NCBI GenBank assembly: GCA_903851365.1
Contig: CAINOB010000001.1
Location: 1-64,000, forward strand
From: an uncultured Bacteroidota bacterium
GTDB lineage: Bacteria > Bacteroidota > Bacteroidia > Bacteroidales > UBA12481
Reading direction: 5' to 3'
Length of the DNA: 64,000 nucleotides
Shown: one piece after another, positions 22,001 to 27,888 of the stretch
Layout of the letters: every line of letters starts with the position of its first letter
How positions within the stretch are numbered: the first letter of the stretch is position 1
Position numbers and translations under genes: made by a program
The notes under the pieces: generated by a model
The model's input: the letters and a program-made list of their open reading frames with translations, nothing else
The model's database searches: none
What the model was told of the DNA's origin: nothing

Positions 22001-25000
22001 CCGACCTTCACCAATGGTTCCGTCAGTTGTTTGGGCACCGCACAAACTTTCACCATCACGGTGAATCCTACTGCTCAGGTGAATGATCCGGCAGACCAGG
22101 TCGTTTGCAACGGGGCCTCCACCTCACTGGTGACCTTCGGAACCACTAATACCGGCGGTACCACTACCTATACATGGACCAACGACAACACGACTATCGG
22201 TCTGGCAGCAAGTGGCTCAGGAAATATTTCAGCATTTATCGCTACAAATATGAGTTCTGCCACAGTGACAGCAACCATCACTGTTACCCCTCATTTTGAA
22301 AATGGATCAATATCCTGCACAGGATCTGCACAAACATTCACGATCACTGTTAAGAGCGGACTTGCACCGATTATAACCGGGAATATTCCTGAAACTTCAA
22401 TTGAAGGCTGTTCTTCATCAGTCGTGCCATCGCCAGTAACCACAGCAGCTGCTTTGGAATCGATGGGCTTAATTATCAATGATGCAAGCACACCCGATAC
22501 CGGCCTCGTCATCACCAGTCACGATATCGCTACGGGAACCTGCCCTGTTACAGTGATAAGGACCTATACTGTCACTAACGATTGTGGCCTCTCAAGCACG
22601 GTAATACAAACGTATAAAGTGACGGACAATACGGCGCCTGTCGTTTCATGCCCTGTTGGACAACAGATCAGAGAAACCTCGGGATTAAATACTTTTTACT
22701 TTGCTGCCGGATCAGAATTTGACGCTACTGCTTTTTCAGATAATTGCGTAATTGTCAGTATTTCAAACAATCTGAACCACCTGGCGACTCTGAACGGTTA
22801 CGCATTTCCTGTCGGACCAACGCAGGTTATCTGGACAGCGACCGATTTATGTGGCAATCAGGCAACTTGCTCATTTTATGTTACCGTCAGTCAATTGGTA
22901 GCCGACCTTGCCATTACCAAAACAGCCAGCCCGCACACAGTAAGTGCCGGTGACCTGGCTTCATTCCTCATCGTAGTAACCAACCTTGGGCCTGGTGATG
23001 CCCTAAGTGTTTCGGTAACTGATGCCGGCAATGCCAATATCCTGAATCCGCAATTCAGCCTGAACAATGGGGCCACATGGAGCAACTGGACCGGCACCTA
23101 TATTTATGGCAATTTGGCGGCAAATGGCACTTTTACCCTGCTGATGCGCGGTTCGGTAAGCCCATCGCTGCCGGTTGGCACAATACTGCCGAATACTGCC
23201 ACAGTTTCCAGCCCGACCAGAGATCCGGTTCCCGGCAATAACACCTCAACCGATCATGCAACCGTCACCGGAAGCGCAGACCTCAGCATTGTTAAACAAG
23301 GCACGCCTCATCCGGTTGCCGCAGGACAGGTAATTACCTATACTATATCGACAACCAATAACGGTCCGAGCGACGCACTTAATGTGGTCACAACGGATGC
23401 TGTACCTTCCACCATCCGCAATCCGGAATTCAGCATCAATGGCGGAATCTCCTGGAGCGCATGGACCGGCAGTTACAACTGGGGAACCCTTGCCGCATTG
23501 GCAAACCACTATTTAGTGATTCGTGGTACGGTGAGCCCCGACCAGATCAACGGAACATTAATCAGAAATACCGCAACTGTTTCGAGTCCGACTCCGGATC
23601 CTGTTCCTGGCAATAATACTTCGGTCGACGAAGCCCCGGTGAACACTAACGCAGACCTGAGCATTACCAAGGTGAGTACCCCTAACCCGGTGCTTGCCGG
23701 TCAAGTGATTACCTATACGATCACGGTGACCAACCCCGGATATTCCGATGCTCAGGGAGTGCAGATAACAGATATGGTTCCGGGATCCATCCTTACTCCG
23801 GAATATTCGGTTGATAACGGATCATCGTGGAGAGCATGGGTGAGTCCATACAATGCTGGTACAATTGCTGCAGGTAACCATTTTGTCCTCCTGATCCGGG
23901 GTGTTGTGATTCCTGATGCGGTAAGGGGATTGGTGGTGGCAAATACCGCTTCGGTTTCCAGTTCCACGGCTGATCCGAATCCGGTTAATAATACGGTCAC
24001 TGACCAGAATACCATTACGGTTCCCCATCCGAACCTGTTGGTAACCAAATCGGCCCTCGACAACATATTCAGCGCTGTGGGCGATATCGTACACTATCGG
24101 ATTATAGTGTATAACAACAACATCGAGAATCTTTACAATATCACCGTCAGCGATTCGAATGCAATCATCACTTCCGGAAGTCCGATAGCCAGACTGGATG
24201 CCGGTAAAACTGCTGAAGTCTTTGCATCCCATACTGTTACCCAAAGTGATATCGATGCAGGCGAAATATTGAATACCGTTACAGCTAACGGAAACAACGT
24301 TAATGCGGTAAGCGTCAAGGACAAGAGTAATCTGGTCTCTATCAAGGGTACGCAACGACCGCAGATTACGGTAACCAAATATGTTGCCGAAACACGGTTC
24401 AAATCAGTCGGGGAAACAATTCACTATTCCATGGAGGTATTCAACTGCGGTAACGTAACACTGAAAAATATCCTGGTATACGATCCGAATGCTACCATCA
24501 TTGGTACTAAAACGTTTGCCAGCCTGGCCCCGAGAGCAACCGCTACGGTGAATGCGGTTCACATAGTGACACAGGCAGATGTGGCTGCCGGTAAGATTTC
24601 GAATACCGCATATGTGGAAGGATTCGATCAGAATAACTTGTCAGTCAAAGATGACAGTAACGTTGTGACCCTTTTCTCCAACCAGCCCGATCAACTTTCG
24701 ATTGTCAAACTGGCTAAGGAAACCACTTTCAAAAAGATCGGAGATACCATACATTATGAAATGACCCTGAAAAACTACAGGAGCACTTATCTGTCCAATA
24801 TCTGGGTATATGATGCAACTGCAGTTATTACTACACCGATACCGATTTTCAGAATCGAAACTGATAATTCTGTATTGGTCAAGGCTTACCATGTTGTTAC
24901 CCAAAAGGATCTGGATGCCGGTAAGGTGGTGAATATTGCGGTGGCCAGAGGAACCGATTATTTCGGATATGTCGATCAGGAATACAGCAACGAGGTCACT

Positions 25001-27577
25001 GTTTTTGCCGGGCAGCAACCAGGGTTGATCCTGACCAAAACTGCCGATGAAAGCTCCTATCAGAATGTTGGCGACCTGATTCACTATTCCAACGAAATCC
25101 GCAATGAGGGTAATGTTAAGATCACTGGAATTGTTCTGACCGATCCTGATACACATTATACCGGAAGTAACCAGGTGAGTGAATTAAATCCGGGGGATAG
25201 TGTGACTATCCGGACAGTCCATACCGTAACACAAACTGACCTGAACATCGGAAATATTGAACAAACGGCAACTTTATCCGGATTGGATGTCAACAGCCAG
25301 CCCATCAGAATTAGTAGTAATTCGCTGATTGTTAATGGAATTCAGACTGCTGATATTTCAGCAAACCTGACAGCTGCTGAAAATACCTTTAAAAACCAAG
25401 GCGATGTGATCCATTATACCGTGAGCATACGGAACACGGGAAACATCACCCTTACTAAACTCGGGATATCAGCAGCGGGTGCGATCATTCAAAGCGGGTC
25501 AACGATCAATGATCTGCTTCCGGGTTATTCGGCAATATTTACTGCCGAACATCTGGTTTCCATTGCCGACCTGACAGCCGGAAAGCTTTCGGGACAAGCA
25601 ACAATTACCGGATTAAAACCCGATGGCAGCCAGATTACCCGCGCAACCAATGAGTTGACTTTAGTAGCCGGTCTGGTTCCGGGACTGTCAGTGACAACCG
25701 TTGCAACAGAATCTTCGTACCGGGCAGCTGGTGAAACAATCCACTATGCCATCACGGTAAGGAATACCGGAAACGCAAATCTGACCAACATCCGCGTAAC
25801 CGATCTGAATGCTCAGATAACCGATCCGGTAATCAGTCTTGCACCTTTTGGCAGTGCAACGGTTTCCGCTACTCACACTGTGACCCAGTCTGATATTGAT
25901 TCCGGCGAAATTGCTAATATGGCAACCATAACCGGACAATATCCTGATGGAACGCCTATCGATCATTCAACCAATCCGGTTACGATTTATGCAGTATCCG
26001 AACCCAGGCTCAATGCTACCATTTATCCGGTGGAATCCTCCTACCATACTGCCGGTGACCTCGTGAATTTCACCATTGAGGTAACTAATACGGGAAATTT
26101 AACCATTTCCAATATTACACTTGCGCCACTTGGTGAACTGACGATCACCGGAACTCCGGCCGACGGACTAACCCCTGGCCAGAAAGCCTTATGGTCAGGA
26201 GTTTATGAGGTTAAAACAAGTGATCTTGATGCCGGGAAAGTAGCACGGTCGGTTGATGTAACCGGTACTGATCCGCACAGCCAGCCGCTGAGGGTATCGA
26301 GCAACCAGACCATCGTTGCTGCAGTCCAGATTCCGGAACTCTCGGCAACTTCAACTGCAACGGAGGCTGCATTCACAGCGGCCGGTGATATTTTACATTA
26401 CAATATAGTGGTAACAAACACCGGTAATGTAAGTATCATAAGTACTTCGGTGACTGACCCGAATGCGGTGATTATCAGTGTTCGTCCTAATGTTATCCTG
26501 ATGCCCGGCGAATCGTTCCCGGTACTGGCAACACATTTAGTTACCCAGGAAGACATGGATGCAGGTAAGGTGGTTACGATGGCAAAAGCTGAAGGGTTCG
26601 ACCTGGCGGGACACACCATCGGAAAGCTCGCCAACCAGGTTACCATCGCAGGGTTGCAGCGTACTGAACTTGGAGTAACATCAACGGCTTCAAGCCTCAT
26701 TTACAACAAAGTGGGTGAGTTGGTCAATTATCATATCGAGGTTAAGAATACCGGAAATATCTCCTTGTATAATGTTGAAGTCACGAACCCGGGTGTGGTA
26801 ATCGATGCCAACAATACGGCAACTTCGCTGCTGCCGGGTGAATCGCTGATTACTACAGCTTCGCACACTATTACGCAGGACGACCTGGATGCCGGCGAGT
26901 TTGTCAATACCAGCAAGGCAACGGCTACAGATAGCAATGGTAAGCCAATCATCAAAATAGCCGATCAGCAAGTTGTTACAGGAGTTCAGCAACGAGAGCT
27001 GACAGTTGTCACGGCTGCATCCGTCCCGAATTATAAAAATGAAGGCGATGTAATCCGATATACTGTTGTGGTGAAAAACACCGGTAATGTGACCATGAAA
27101 AACGTGAGCGCAACGGATGTCAAAGACCTGCTGAATTTCAACCGTACACTACCTTCGCTGGCTCCGGGCGAGATGGATTCACTGACTGCCGATCATACAG
27201 TTACCCGGGCAGATATCAATGCCGGCCGTATCGTAACCGCAGGTATCGCCATTGGATTTTCCAATTCCCGTAAGTTCAGCTTTACCGGAAATGAAACCAC
27301 GGTCAAGATCACAATCGAGAATTACAACCTGGCTAACTATCCGAACCCGTTTGCCTACGAAACGACCATTACTTTCGATCTGCCTGAAAAAGGCAAGGTG
27401 ATCCTGAAAGTCTTCGATATTACCGGCCAGGAGGTCGGACAGGTCGACCAGCAGGACTTCAACCAGGGCCGCAACTATGTTACCTGGAAAACCAGGAACG
27501 AGCAGAAGGGCCAGTATATATTGAAGATGTACTATAATGGGCAGACTGCAGTGAAGATGGTGACGATCATTAATTAA
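10055..27577 (+). CDS. Giant T9SS-secreted multi-repeat adhesin (5840 aa)
   Basis: An extracellular protein expected to run through Sec and T9SS to the cell surface. Residues 1-31 are a signal peptide (hydrophobic core ALIIVLMTMFFLLPF, ending VSGQ). The body is modular: about 17 PKD/Ig-like repeats with NAGxxQ openings (residues 31-1577), 8 Ig-like YQWQ repeats (1578-2349), 10 NNLxxGTI repeats (2350-3308), one PKD-like domain (3309-3409), 7 near-identical 99-residue PKD-like repeats (3410-4098), an HYR-like region (4099-4281), 3 DUF11 domains (4282-4655) and about 10 DUF7507-like repeats (4659-5754). A type A sorting domain closes the protein (about 5758-5840: NYPNPFAYETTITF ... GQYILKMYYNG). 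Ser/Thr/Asn-rich composition and domain types match SprB-like gliding or biofilm adhesins, but no PorP/SprF partner gene lies beside it. No enzymatic domain was seen. Confidence 0.92.
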   Translation: MAKSRVSIFRALIIVLMTMFFLLPFGKVSGQNCSVNAGIPQTICANDPLILYGSKSGSFPGSPVTLWTQVSGPAASIALPNSLVTAVTNITGNTTLTFRLETTCLDGSLVYQDVTYTILPVGNPYAGPDRTYCPGQTGPLAATPAAAGETGLWTGSGNGITVDHPGDYNSTLTISGSSAGSTTLRWTVTNNTSHCSAYDDVIITNLGGITVDAGPEQTLANCYSTTQSTSLEGSYAGTFSSGQGGTWTVVSGPNVPTIANIHQNNTGVSGLIEGNYVFRWEVVGPCTSGSDLVTIHVPAATASVTGTGTQAGPNIRVEYCDGRTSTFLTGPVPLYVNETVLWTQVLGAGLGPALPAGSIVNPALSVTEVKNLNPAFDYRFQYTITNPLFSCATFALTTVAYYRFAPTLTINSVDPIVLPCNTSTASIDYTEGGSGTTEFSVISGPAGTGYTYPSNWLIAPSNPLNITGLTKSGTYVIQMRRYTTENVSCVTQYDQITVVTSFAGEAANAGTDQILDCNVTTTALQGNDPLLTGVGQGTWSQVSGPSTILIAHPSHHNPTLTINGLIPGSLYVFRWIVTGGPGCPDTQDDVTVITATAVPLAVDAGPNQSVCTNTPVLLNATAKTHIFEIATWTVVPSAGVVFSDIHDRKATVTGLQPFTTYTFTWTISNGCGSASDFLTIDVSDTNGPKASIAGPDQCLATAPALFTLTGNDPSPGTGQWNQLAGGPNIATISNTTLYNATINNMVVGTYTFEWVISRGGCVPTRDTVVVTVNPPGVTPANAGADKFVCGSTTTLSASGSNPAAGSTAVWTQTGGSGGVTIVSPTSATTNITGLQAGGESSAVYRFQYTITNGACVSSDEVTVFVSDPGSPAVIPLASATVCGASSVVLTADAITAGTGIWEVVSGPNTPSFAAGTRTSATTTVNNLITGSYRFRWTVTGGTYCTPSSDEIDVTVTMNANAGADQSYCESVTSVNLSGTTSSVGTWTQVGSTPKAATITTTSTNTATASDLTLPGVYTFQYAISVAGCTSTDQMTVTIYSPPSIANAGTDRSLCNQAAITMAADVPLSGTGTWSVLLRPAGDTGTFTNVNVNNTTYTPTAGVFGLYVFQWTVANSTCSNADQVRINNYAAPSPSVPGANQNVTCSTSTVMAATNPASGTGTWTFDSKTGSGPTPVISNPLLYNTTITGLGPKADFTPETYTFKWTVTNGSCPPNESTMTITVYQTPTIATAGPDQALCNQTSVLLAGNNPTVGTGTWTQISPAHHLETFAPNANTNNATVNNLDPGKTYVFRWTTATASCSTFDEVTIVNSALPSTADVSATVTSYCTLVPIALVGNAPVTGTGSWEQISGPTLSIPSPNAASTYAYGGTVGNAYQFRYSISNGTCTPSTADVTVNIYALPSQALAGSDQMVCDVTPATTITMNGNAPVAPITGEWTKVSGPASYDIHTPTSPTTVIDNLQPGTYVFRWTHINGTCTKSDDMQVTAYGATTVSNAGIAQTRCNVTTFTMAANTAGSGETGTWVRISGPNNPTITAVNSPTTTITGTIPGTYVFRWRITSGTCPTYSESFVTITNRTAISLTGPSSASVCEDGTQTLSVSASGGTGSYNYQWQYFSGAWTPVGPNSNSYTPPTFPAHGTYDYRVIVTDQVPSDEGGCSTTSATATITVVVDPTITGQPSSPAAICVGGTTANMTVTATGGTPLLTYQWQYFNVTWGNVSAGVPAGATYTGGTSASMSVAGITSATTHDYRCLVSATGNHCVTAISNTVTVTVIPDPAISSHPASITICSGSTTTLTVTATGGTPALHYQWQSSANGTSGWTNVGTDSPSYLTAALTVTTYYHVIITAIGSDCNTITSNTAKVSIPHVTTQPVATTNICDGGTATLSVVAGSDGGTASYTYQWEYFNVTWGNAPGVSTNSNYTTPVLASPVTYQYRCIITTATPSCTITSNTANVVAVADPAIPIVADRSICVGGTTILTVAPTGGVGAFLYQWESAANCGGAFAPIALATSASYTPPGATLGTAGTYYYHCVVTQTASGCSTTSNCITLTVVPKPAITVQPASFTTICSGTTTTLSVTATGGTPSLDYQWQYNTTGCGAGSWNNILVGGNSSTYTTAHNTQTYYYRVLVSATGSGCTTIISDCATVYMPRITTEPSASNPEICVGGTSTLSVVTETGNPAIGYSYQWQYYNSTTSTWNNVADATPAGALYTNATTASMTVAGMTPSAAHLFRVVIQVTSPACTELTSSSVTVTVKNDPGISGPPVEGTVCNGSTYALHVTATGGTPSLNYQWQVSSSDSPYVWADVSTGTGGQTKDYTTAGLTTNKWYKVNITATGSDCNTISSTPVKVTVNNLSPGTIGGAQTICENGTPTGLTNTGDATAVEAGAVISYQWQSHVLSGSYSDILTATNATYSPGPLTVDTWYRRVATSTLNAVACSSNSNEIIVTVNNLTAGVIAADQTICSGSDVAAFTVSTAATADGIISYQWQISTDGAIYSNIPVGGTSATYDEGTLTSDRWYQRIATSTLNTVACSKTSNVIHVFVNNLDPGSISGGETICSGGDPAIINSAGAYSGDGTLSYTWYYRTSATGLPPTGWTAIGSSNTASYDPPSGLTADRFYSRLTTSVLNTVSCTAASNIIAVYVNNLTPGTIQSAQTICDGGTANLLTTATAPTADGTISYQWEISTTSGVAGFSDIALNGTNASYQPLSQTQDTWYRRRIISTFNTILCTATSPAIQVTVINFTSTNTIGTAQTICNGTTASLTGNAVTGDAAAAYVWQFSTDNATYNPVVPAGTSQNYTTNSLTQNTWFRRVATMTVNTVPCSITSAPLLVTVNNLSPGTIGGAQTICENGTPTGLTNTGDATAVEAGSVITYQWQSHVAAGSYANILTATNATYSPGALTVDTWYRRVATSTLNSVACSSNSNEIIVTVNNLTAGTISSAQTLCENSSASLTGTLPTFDGTVTYQWQSSPDNSTWSNAAGTSTNQNYTTAALTADTYFQRIVKSTLSAIECTKTSPSILVTIINFDPGSIAGDQTICSGTNNAVLTSSATGTGDGTFSYLWERSLIDSPYSWTSTGVTTVTYPATAHTADTWYRRRTRANLNSTDCDKYSNVIRVTVNNLTSGTIQSAQTICEGDIPALLTTAIAATNDGTLTYQWEISTTSSSSGFSDIALNGTNETYQPLPLIQDTWYRRRAISTLNLIACSATTAAIQITVNNFTSANTISADQNICYNTTASLTGNIVAGDGSITYQWKSSTDNNSFSNVATGGTLQDYTTSALTQDTWFRRVATSTQNSVACTLTSTSILVSVKPIPSVTSGLVQTICTNTAASLTLTTSPDVPGTTFSWPAPTISGVPGNITGGTARSAPGTTSPISNTLVNTTSTPQTATYIVTPTGPTGCVGTTRNVVITVNPSAQVNIPANQVVCNNASTTLVTFGTTRTGGTTTYTWANDNTAIGLAAASIGNVTGIPSFTATNSGTLPITANITVTPTFTNGSVSCSGTSQTFTITVNPSAQVNIPANQVICNSGSTTSVTFSTTRTGGTTTYTWANDNTAIGLAASSAGNSTGIPSFTATNNGTAPITGTITITPTFTNGSVSCSGTAQTFTITVNPTAQVNQPTSQVVCNNSGTSTVTFGTGNSGGTTTYSWTNDQPSIGLAASGTNTPTIPSFTATNSGSTPVVATIVVTPSFTNGSVSCTGSSKTFTITVNPSGQVNVPANQVVCNGASTSLVTFGTTRTGGTTTYTWANDNTSIGLAAASVGNVTGIPSFTATNSGTSPISGTITITPTFTNGSVSCSGTAQTFTITVNPSAQVNIPANQVVCNGAATSLVTFGTTRTGGTTTYSWTNDQTSIGLAAASVGNATDIPVFTATNNGTSPITASITVTPTFTNGSVSCSGTAQTFTITVNPTAQVNIPANQVVCNLGSSSLVTFSTTRTGGTTTYTWANDNTAIGLAASSSGNVTTIPVFTATNSGTLPIMANITITPTFTNGSVSCLGTAQTFTITVNPTAQVNDPADQVVCNGASTSLVTFGTTNTGGTTTYTWTNDNTTIGLAASGSGNISAFIATNMSSATVTATITVTPHFENGSISCTGSAQTFTITVKSGLAPIITGNIPETSIEGCSSSVVPSPVTTAAALESMGLIINDASTPDTGLVITSHDIATGTCPVTVIRTYTVTNDCGLSSTVIQTYKVTDNTAPVVSCPVGQQIRETSGLNTFYFAAGSEFDATAFSDNCVIVSISNNLNHLATLNGYAFPVGPTQVIWTATDLCGNQATCSFYVTVSQLVADLAITKTASPHTVSAGDLASFLIVVTNLGPGDALSVSVTDAGNANILNPQFSLNNGATWSNWTGTYIYGNLAANGTFTLLMRGSVSPSLPVGTILPNTATVSSPTRDPVPGNNTSTDHATVTGSADLSIVKQGTPHPVAAGQVITYTISTTNNGPSDALNVVTTDAVPSTIRNPEFSINGGISWSAWTGSYNWGTLAALANHYLVIRGTVSPDQINGTLIRNTATVSSPTPDPVPGNNTSVDEAPVNTNADLSITKVSTPNPVLAGQVITYTITVTNPGYSDAQGVQITDMVPGSILTPEYSVDNGSSWRAWVSPYNAGTIAAGNHFVLLIRGVVIPDAVRGLVVANTASVSSSTADPNPVNNTVTDQNTITVPHPNLLVTKSALDNIFSAVGDIVHYRIIVYNNNIENLYNITVSDSNAIITSGSPIARLDAGKTAEVFASHTVTQSDIDAGEILNTVTANGNNVNAVSVKDKSNLVSIKGTQRPQITVTKYVAETRFKSVGETIHYSMEVFNCGNVTLKNILVYDPNATIIGTKTFASLAPRATATVNAVHIVTQADVAAGKISNTAYVEGFDQNNLSVKDDSNVVTLFSNQPDQLSIVKLAKETTFKKIGDTIHYEMTLKNYRSTYLSNIWVYDATAVITTPIPIFRIETDNSVLVKAYHVVTQKDLDAGKVVNIAVARGTDYFGYVDQEYSNEVTVFAGQQPGLILTKTADESSYQNVGDLIHYSNEIRNEGNVKITGIVLTDPDTHYTGSNQVSELNPGDSVTIRTVHTVTQTDLNIGNIEQTATLSGLDVNSQPIRISSNSLIVNGIQTADISANLTAAENTFKNQGDVIHYTVSIRNTGNITLTKLGISAAGAIIQSGSTINDLLPGYSAIFTAEHLVSIADLTAGKLSGQATITGLKPDGSQITRATNELTLVAGLVPGLSVTTVATESSYRAAGETIHYAITVRNTGNANLTNIRVTDLNAQITDPVISLAPFGSATVSATHTVTQSDIDSGEIANMATITGQYPDGTPIDHSTNPVTIYAVSEPRLNATIYPVESSYHTAGDLVNFTIEVTNTGNLTISNITLAPLGELTITGTPADGLTPGQKALWSGVYEVKTSDLDAGKVARSVDVTGTDPHSQPLRVSSNQTIVAAVQIPELSATSTATEAAFTAAGDILHYNIVVTNTGNVSIISTSVTDPNAVIISVRPNVILMPGESFPVLATHLVTQEDMDAGKVVTMAKAEGFDLAGHTIGKLANQVTIAGLQRTELGVTSTASSLIYNKVGELVNYHIEVKNTGNISLYNVEVTNPGVVIDANNTATSLLPGESLITTASHTITQDDLDAGEFVNTSKATATDSNGKPIIKIADQQVVTGVQQRELTVVTAASVPNYKNEGDVIRYTVVVKNTGNVTMKNVSATDVKDLLNFNRTLPSLAPGEMDSLTADHTVTRADINAGRIVTAGIAIGFSNSRKFSFTGNETTVKITIENYNLANYPNPFAYETTITFDLPEKGKVILKVFDITGQEVGQVDQQDFNQGRNYVTWKTRNEQKGQYILKMYYNGQTAVKMVTIIN
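10145..14785 (+). repeat. Adhesin block 1: about 17 NAGxDQ PKD-like repeats
   Basis: Units of about 80-95 residues open with variants of NAGTDQxxC (ANAGTDQILDC, IAGPDQCLA, NAGADKFVC, NAGTDRSLC, TAGPDQALC) and contain GTWTQVSGP, then TYVFRWTV and a second Cys. Usually two Cys per unit suggest one disulfide per domain. Units are diverged from one another, so this is an old array. Confidence 0.8.
14786..17101 (+). repeat. Adhesin block 2: eight YQWQ Ig-like repeats
   Basis: Units of about 90-100 residues carry a C-x-G-G/S-T-T-x-L-T-V opening, TGGTPxLxYQWQ in the centre and a late Cys before the next unit's DPxI/xPxI. The pattern resembles bacterial Ig-like domains common in Bacteroidota adhesins. 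Confidence 0.75.
17102..19978 (+). repeat. Adhesin block 3: ten NNLxxGTI repeats in a 5+5 higher-order duplication
   Basis: Ten units average 288 bp and open with VNNLSPGTIGGAQTIC-type motifs. Units 1-5 (17102-18550, 1449 bp) and 6-10 (18551-19978, 1428 bp) match in register: unit 1 with 6 (nearly identical, both with CENGTPTGLTNTGDATAVEA), 2 with 7, 3 with 8 (DPGSI), 4 with 9 (QSAQTIC, YQWEISTT, YQPL) and 5 with 10 (NTI, TASLTGN). Confidence 0.8.
20282..22348 (+). repeat. Adhesin block 4: seven nearly identical 98-99-residue PKD-like repeats
   Basis: Unit starts are at 20282, 20579, 20876, 21170, 21467, 21764 and 22061. Five units are 297 bp, the third is 294 bp and the last 288 bp. Each starts VNPSAQVNIPANQVVCN and includes TTRTGGTTTYTWANDN, GLAA, PSFTATNSGT and TFTNGSVSC. 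High identity at DNA level suggests recent expansion or gene conversion. Confidence 0.9.
22898..24028 (+). repeat. Adhesin block 5: three DUF11 domains
   Basis: Three units of about 124 residues start ADLAITKTASP, ADLSIVKQGTP and ADLSITKVSTP and close with PVPGNNTS or a variant. ITYTI-TN-GPSDA is the classic DUF11 core. An HYR-like, Cys-containing segment precedes them (22349-22897, with DNTAPVVSCP and TDLCGNQATCSFYV). Confidence 0.8.
24029..27316 (+). repeat. Adhesin block 6: about ten DUF7507-like stalk repeats
   Basis: Units of about 105-112 residues contain F-x-x-x-G-D-x-I-H-Y ... VxNTGNxxLxN ... HTVTQxDxDAGxIxNTA. Almost no Cys occurs in this block (one in FNCGNVTL), in contrast to blocks 1-4. 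It lies next to the T9SS sorting domain, so it is probably the membrane-proximal stalk. Confidence 0.8.
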
Positions 27578-27643
27578 GGCAAAAGGCAGGAGGGCAGAAA
27601 GGCAAAAAGGAAAGGCACAAGGCACAAGGCACAAGGCACAAGG
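27578..27643. repeat. R1b tract after adhesin stop
   Basis: GGCAAAAGGCAGGAGGGCAGAAAGGC followed by four copies of GGCACAA. It starts directly at the adhesin stop codon. Confidence 0.7.
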
Positions 27644-27658
27644 GGTGCTATCAATAGG

Positions 27659-27714
27659 CCCCGGTTTTAACCGGGGTGATTGGTGGTTCAAAAGGAAAAT
27701 ATGGACTTTAGTCC
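27659..27714. repeat. R9 hairpin pair
   Basis: Two perfect palindromes, CCCCGGTTTTAACCGGGG (27659-27676) and GGACTTTAGTCC (27703-27714), are separated by 26 bp. GGACTTTAGTCC recurs at 53047-53058. The layout resembles REP/BIME-type paired hairpins; no RAYT transposase gene is in the window. Confidence 0.6.
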
Positions 27715-27717
27715 GAC

Positions 27718-27751
27718 AAAAAGAGCGATCCGGTTGGGTCGCTCTTTTTTT
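27718..27751. terminator. Rho-independent terminator for the adhesin gene
   Basis: An 11-bp stem AAAAAGAGCGA / TCGCTCTTTTT with a 10-nt loop (TCCGGTTGGG) is followed by more Ts. It lies 140 bp past the adhesin stop; the A and T runs make it potentially bidirectional for the convergent mtnA gene. Confidence 0.75.
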
Positions 27752-27767
27752 GATGCTATTAAATAAT

Positions 27768-27826
27768 TTCGTGGTTGGGGACGGGGTCCCGGCTTTCGCC
27801 GGGATGACAACTCTTACGAGGGTAAC
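27768..27826. repeat. R4 palindromic element, copy 1
   Basis: TTTCGTGGTTGGGGACGGG, then TCCCGGCTTTCGCCGGGATG, then ACAACTCTTACGAGGG. The full family consensus is about 58 bp with a central hairpin. It sits in the convergent gap between adhesin and mtnA. The rest of the gap up to 27888 shows no gene. Confidence 0.8.
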
Positions 27827-27888
27827 CTGTAGCCGGTCCTTCTTTGACCTTTGTTCCTGCAACTTAAAACTCTACTTATTCCTTATGC

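Noticed and set aside
20282-22348. CRISPR-like periodicity
   Set aside because: Period 297 bp, units fully coding and in frame with PKD-like protein repeats; no short repeat/unique spacer pattern and no cas genes.
10055-27577. Many antisense frames of 60-180 codons under the adhesin
   Set aside because: They reflect repeat periodicity and codon bias of the sense gene; translations are repetitive with no recognisable domain.
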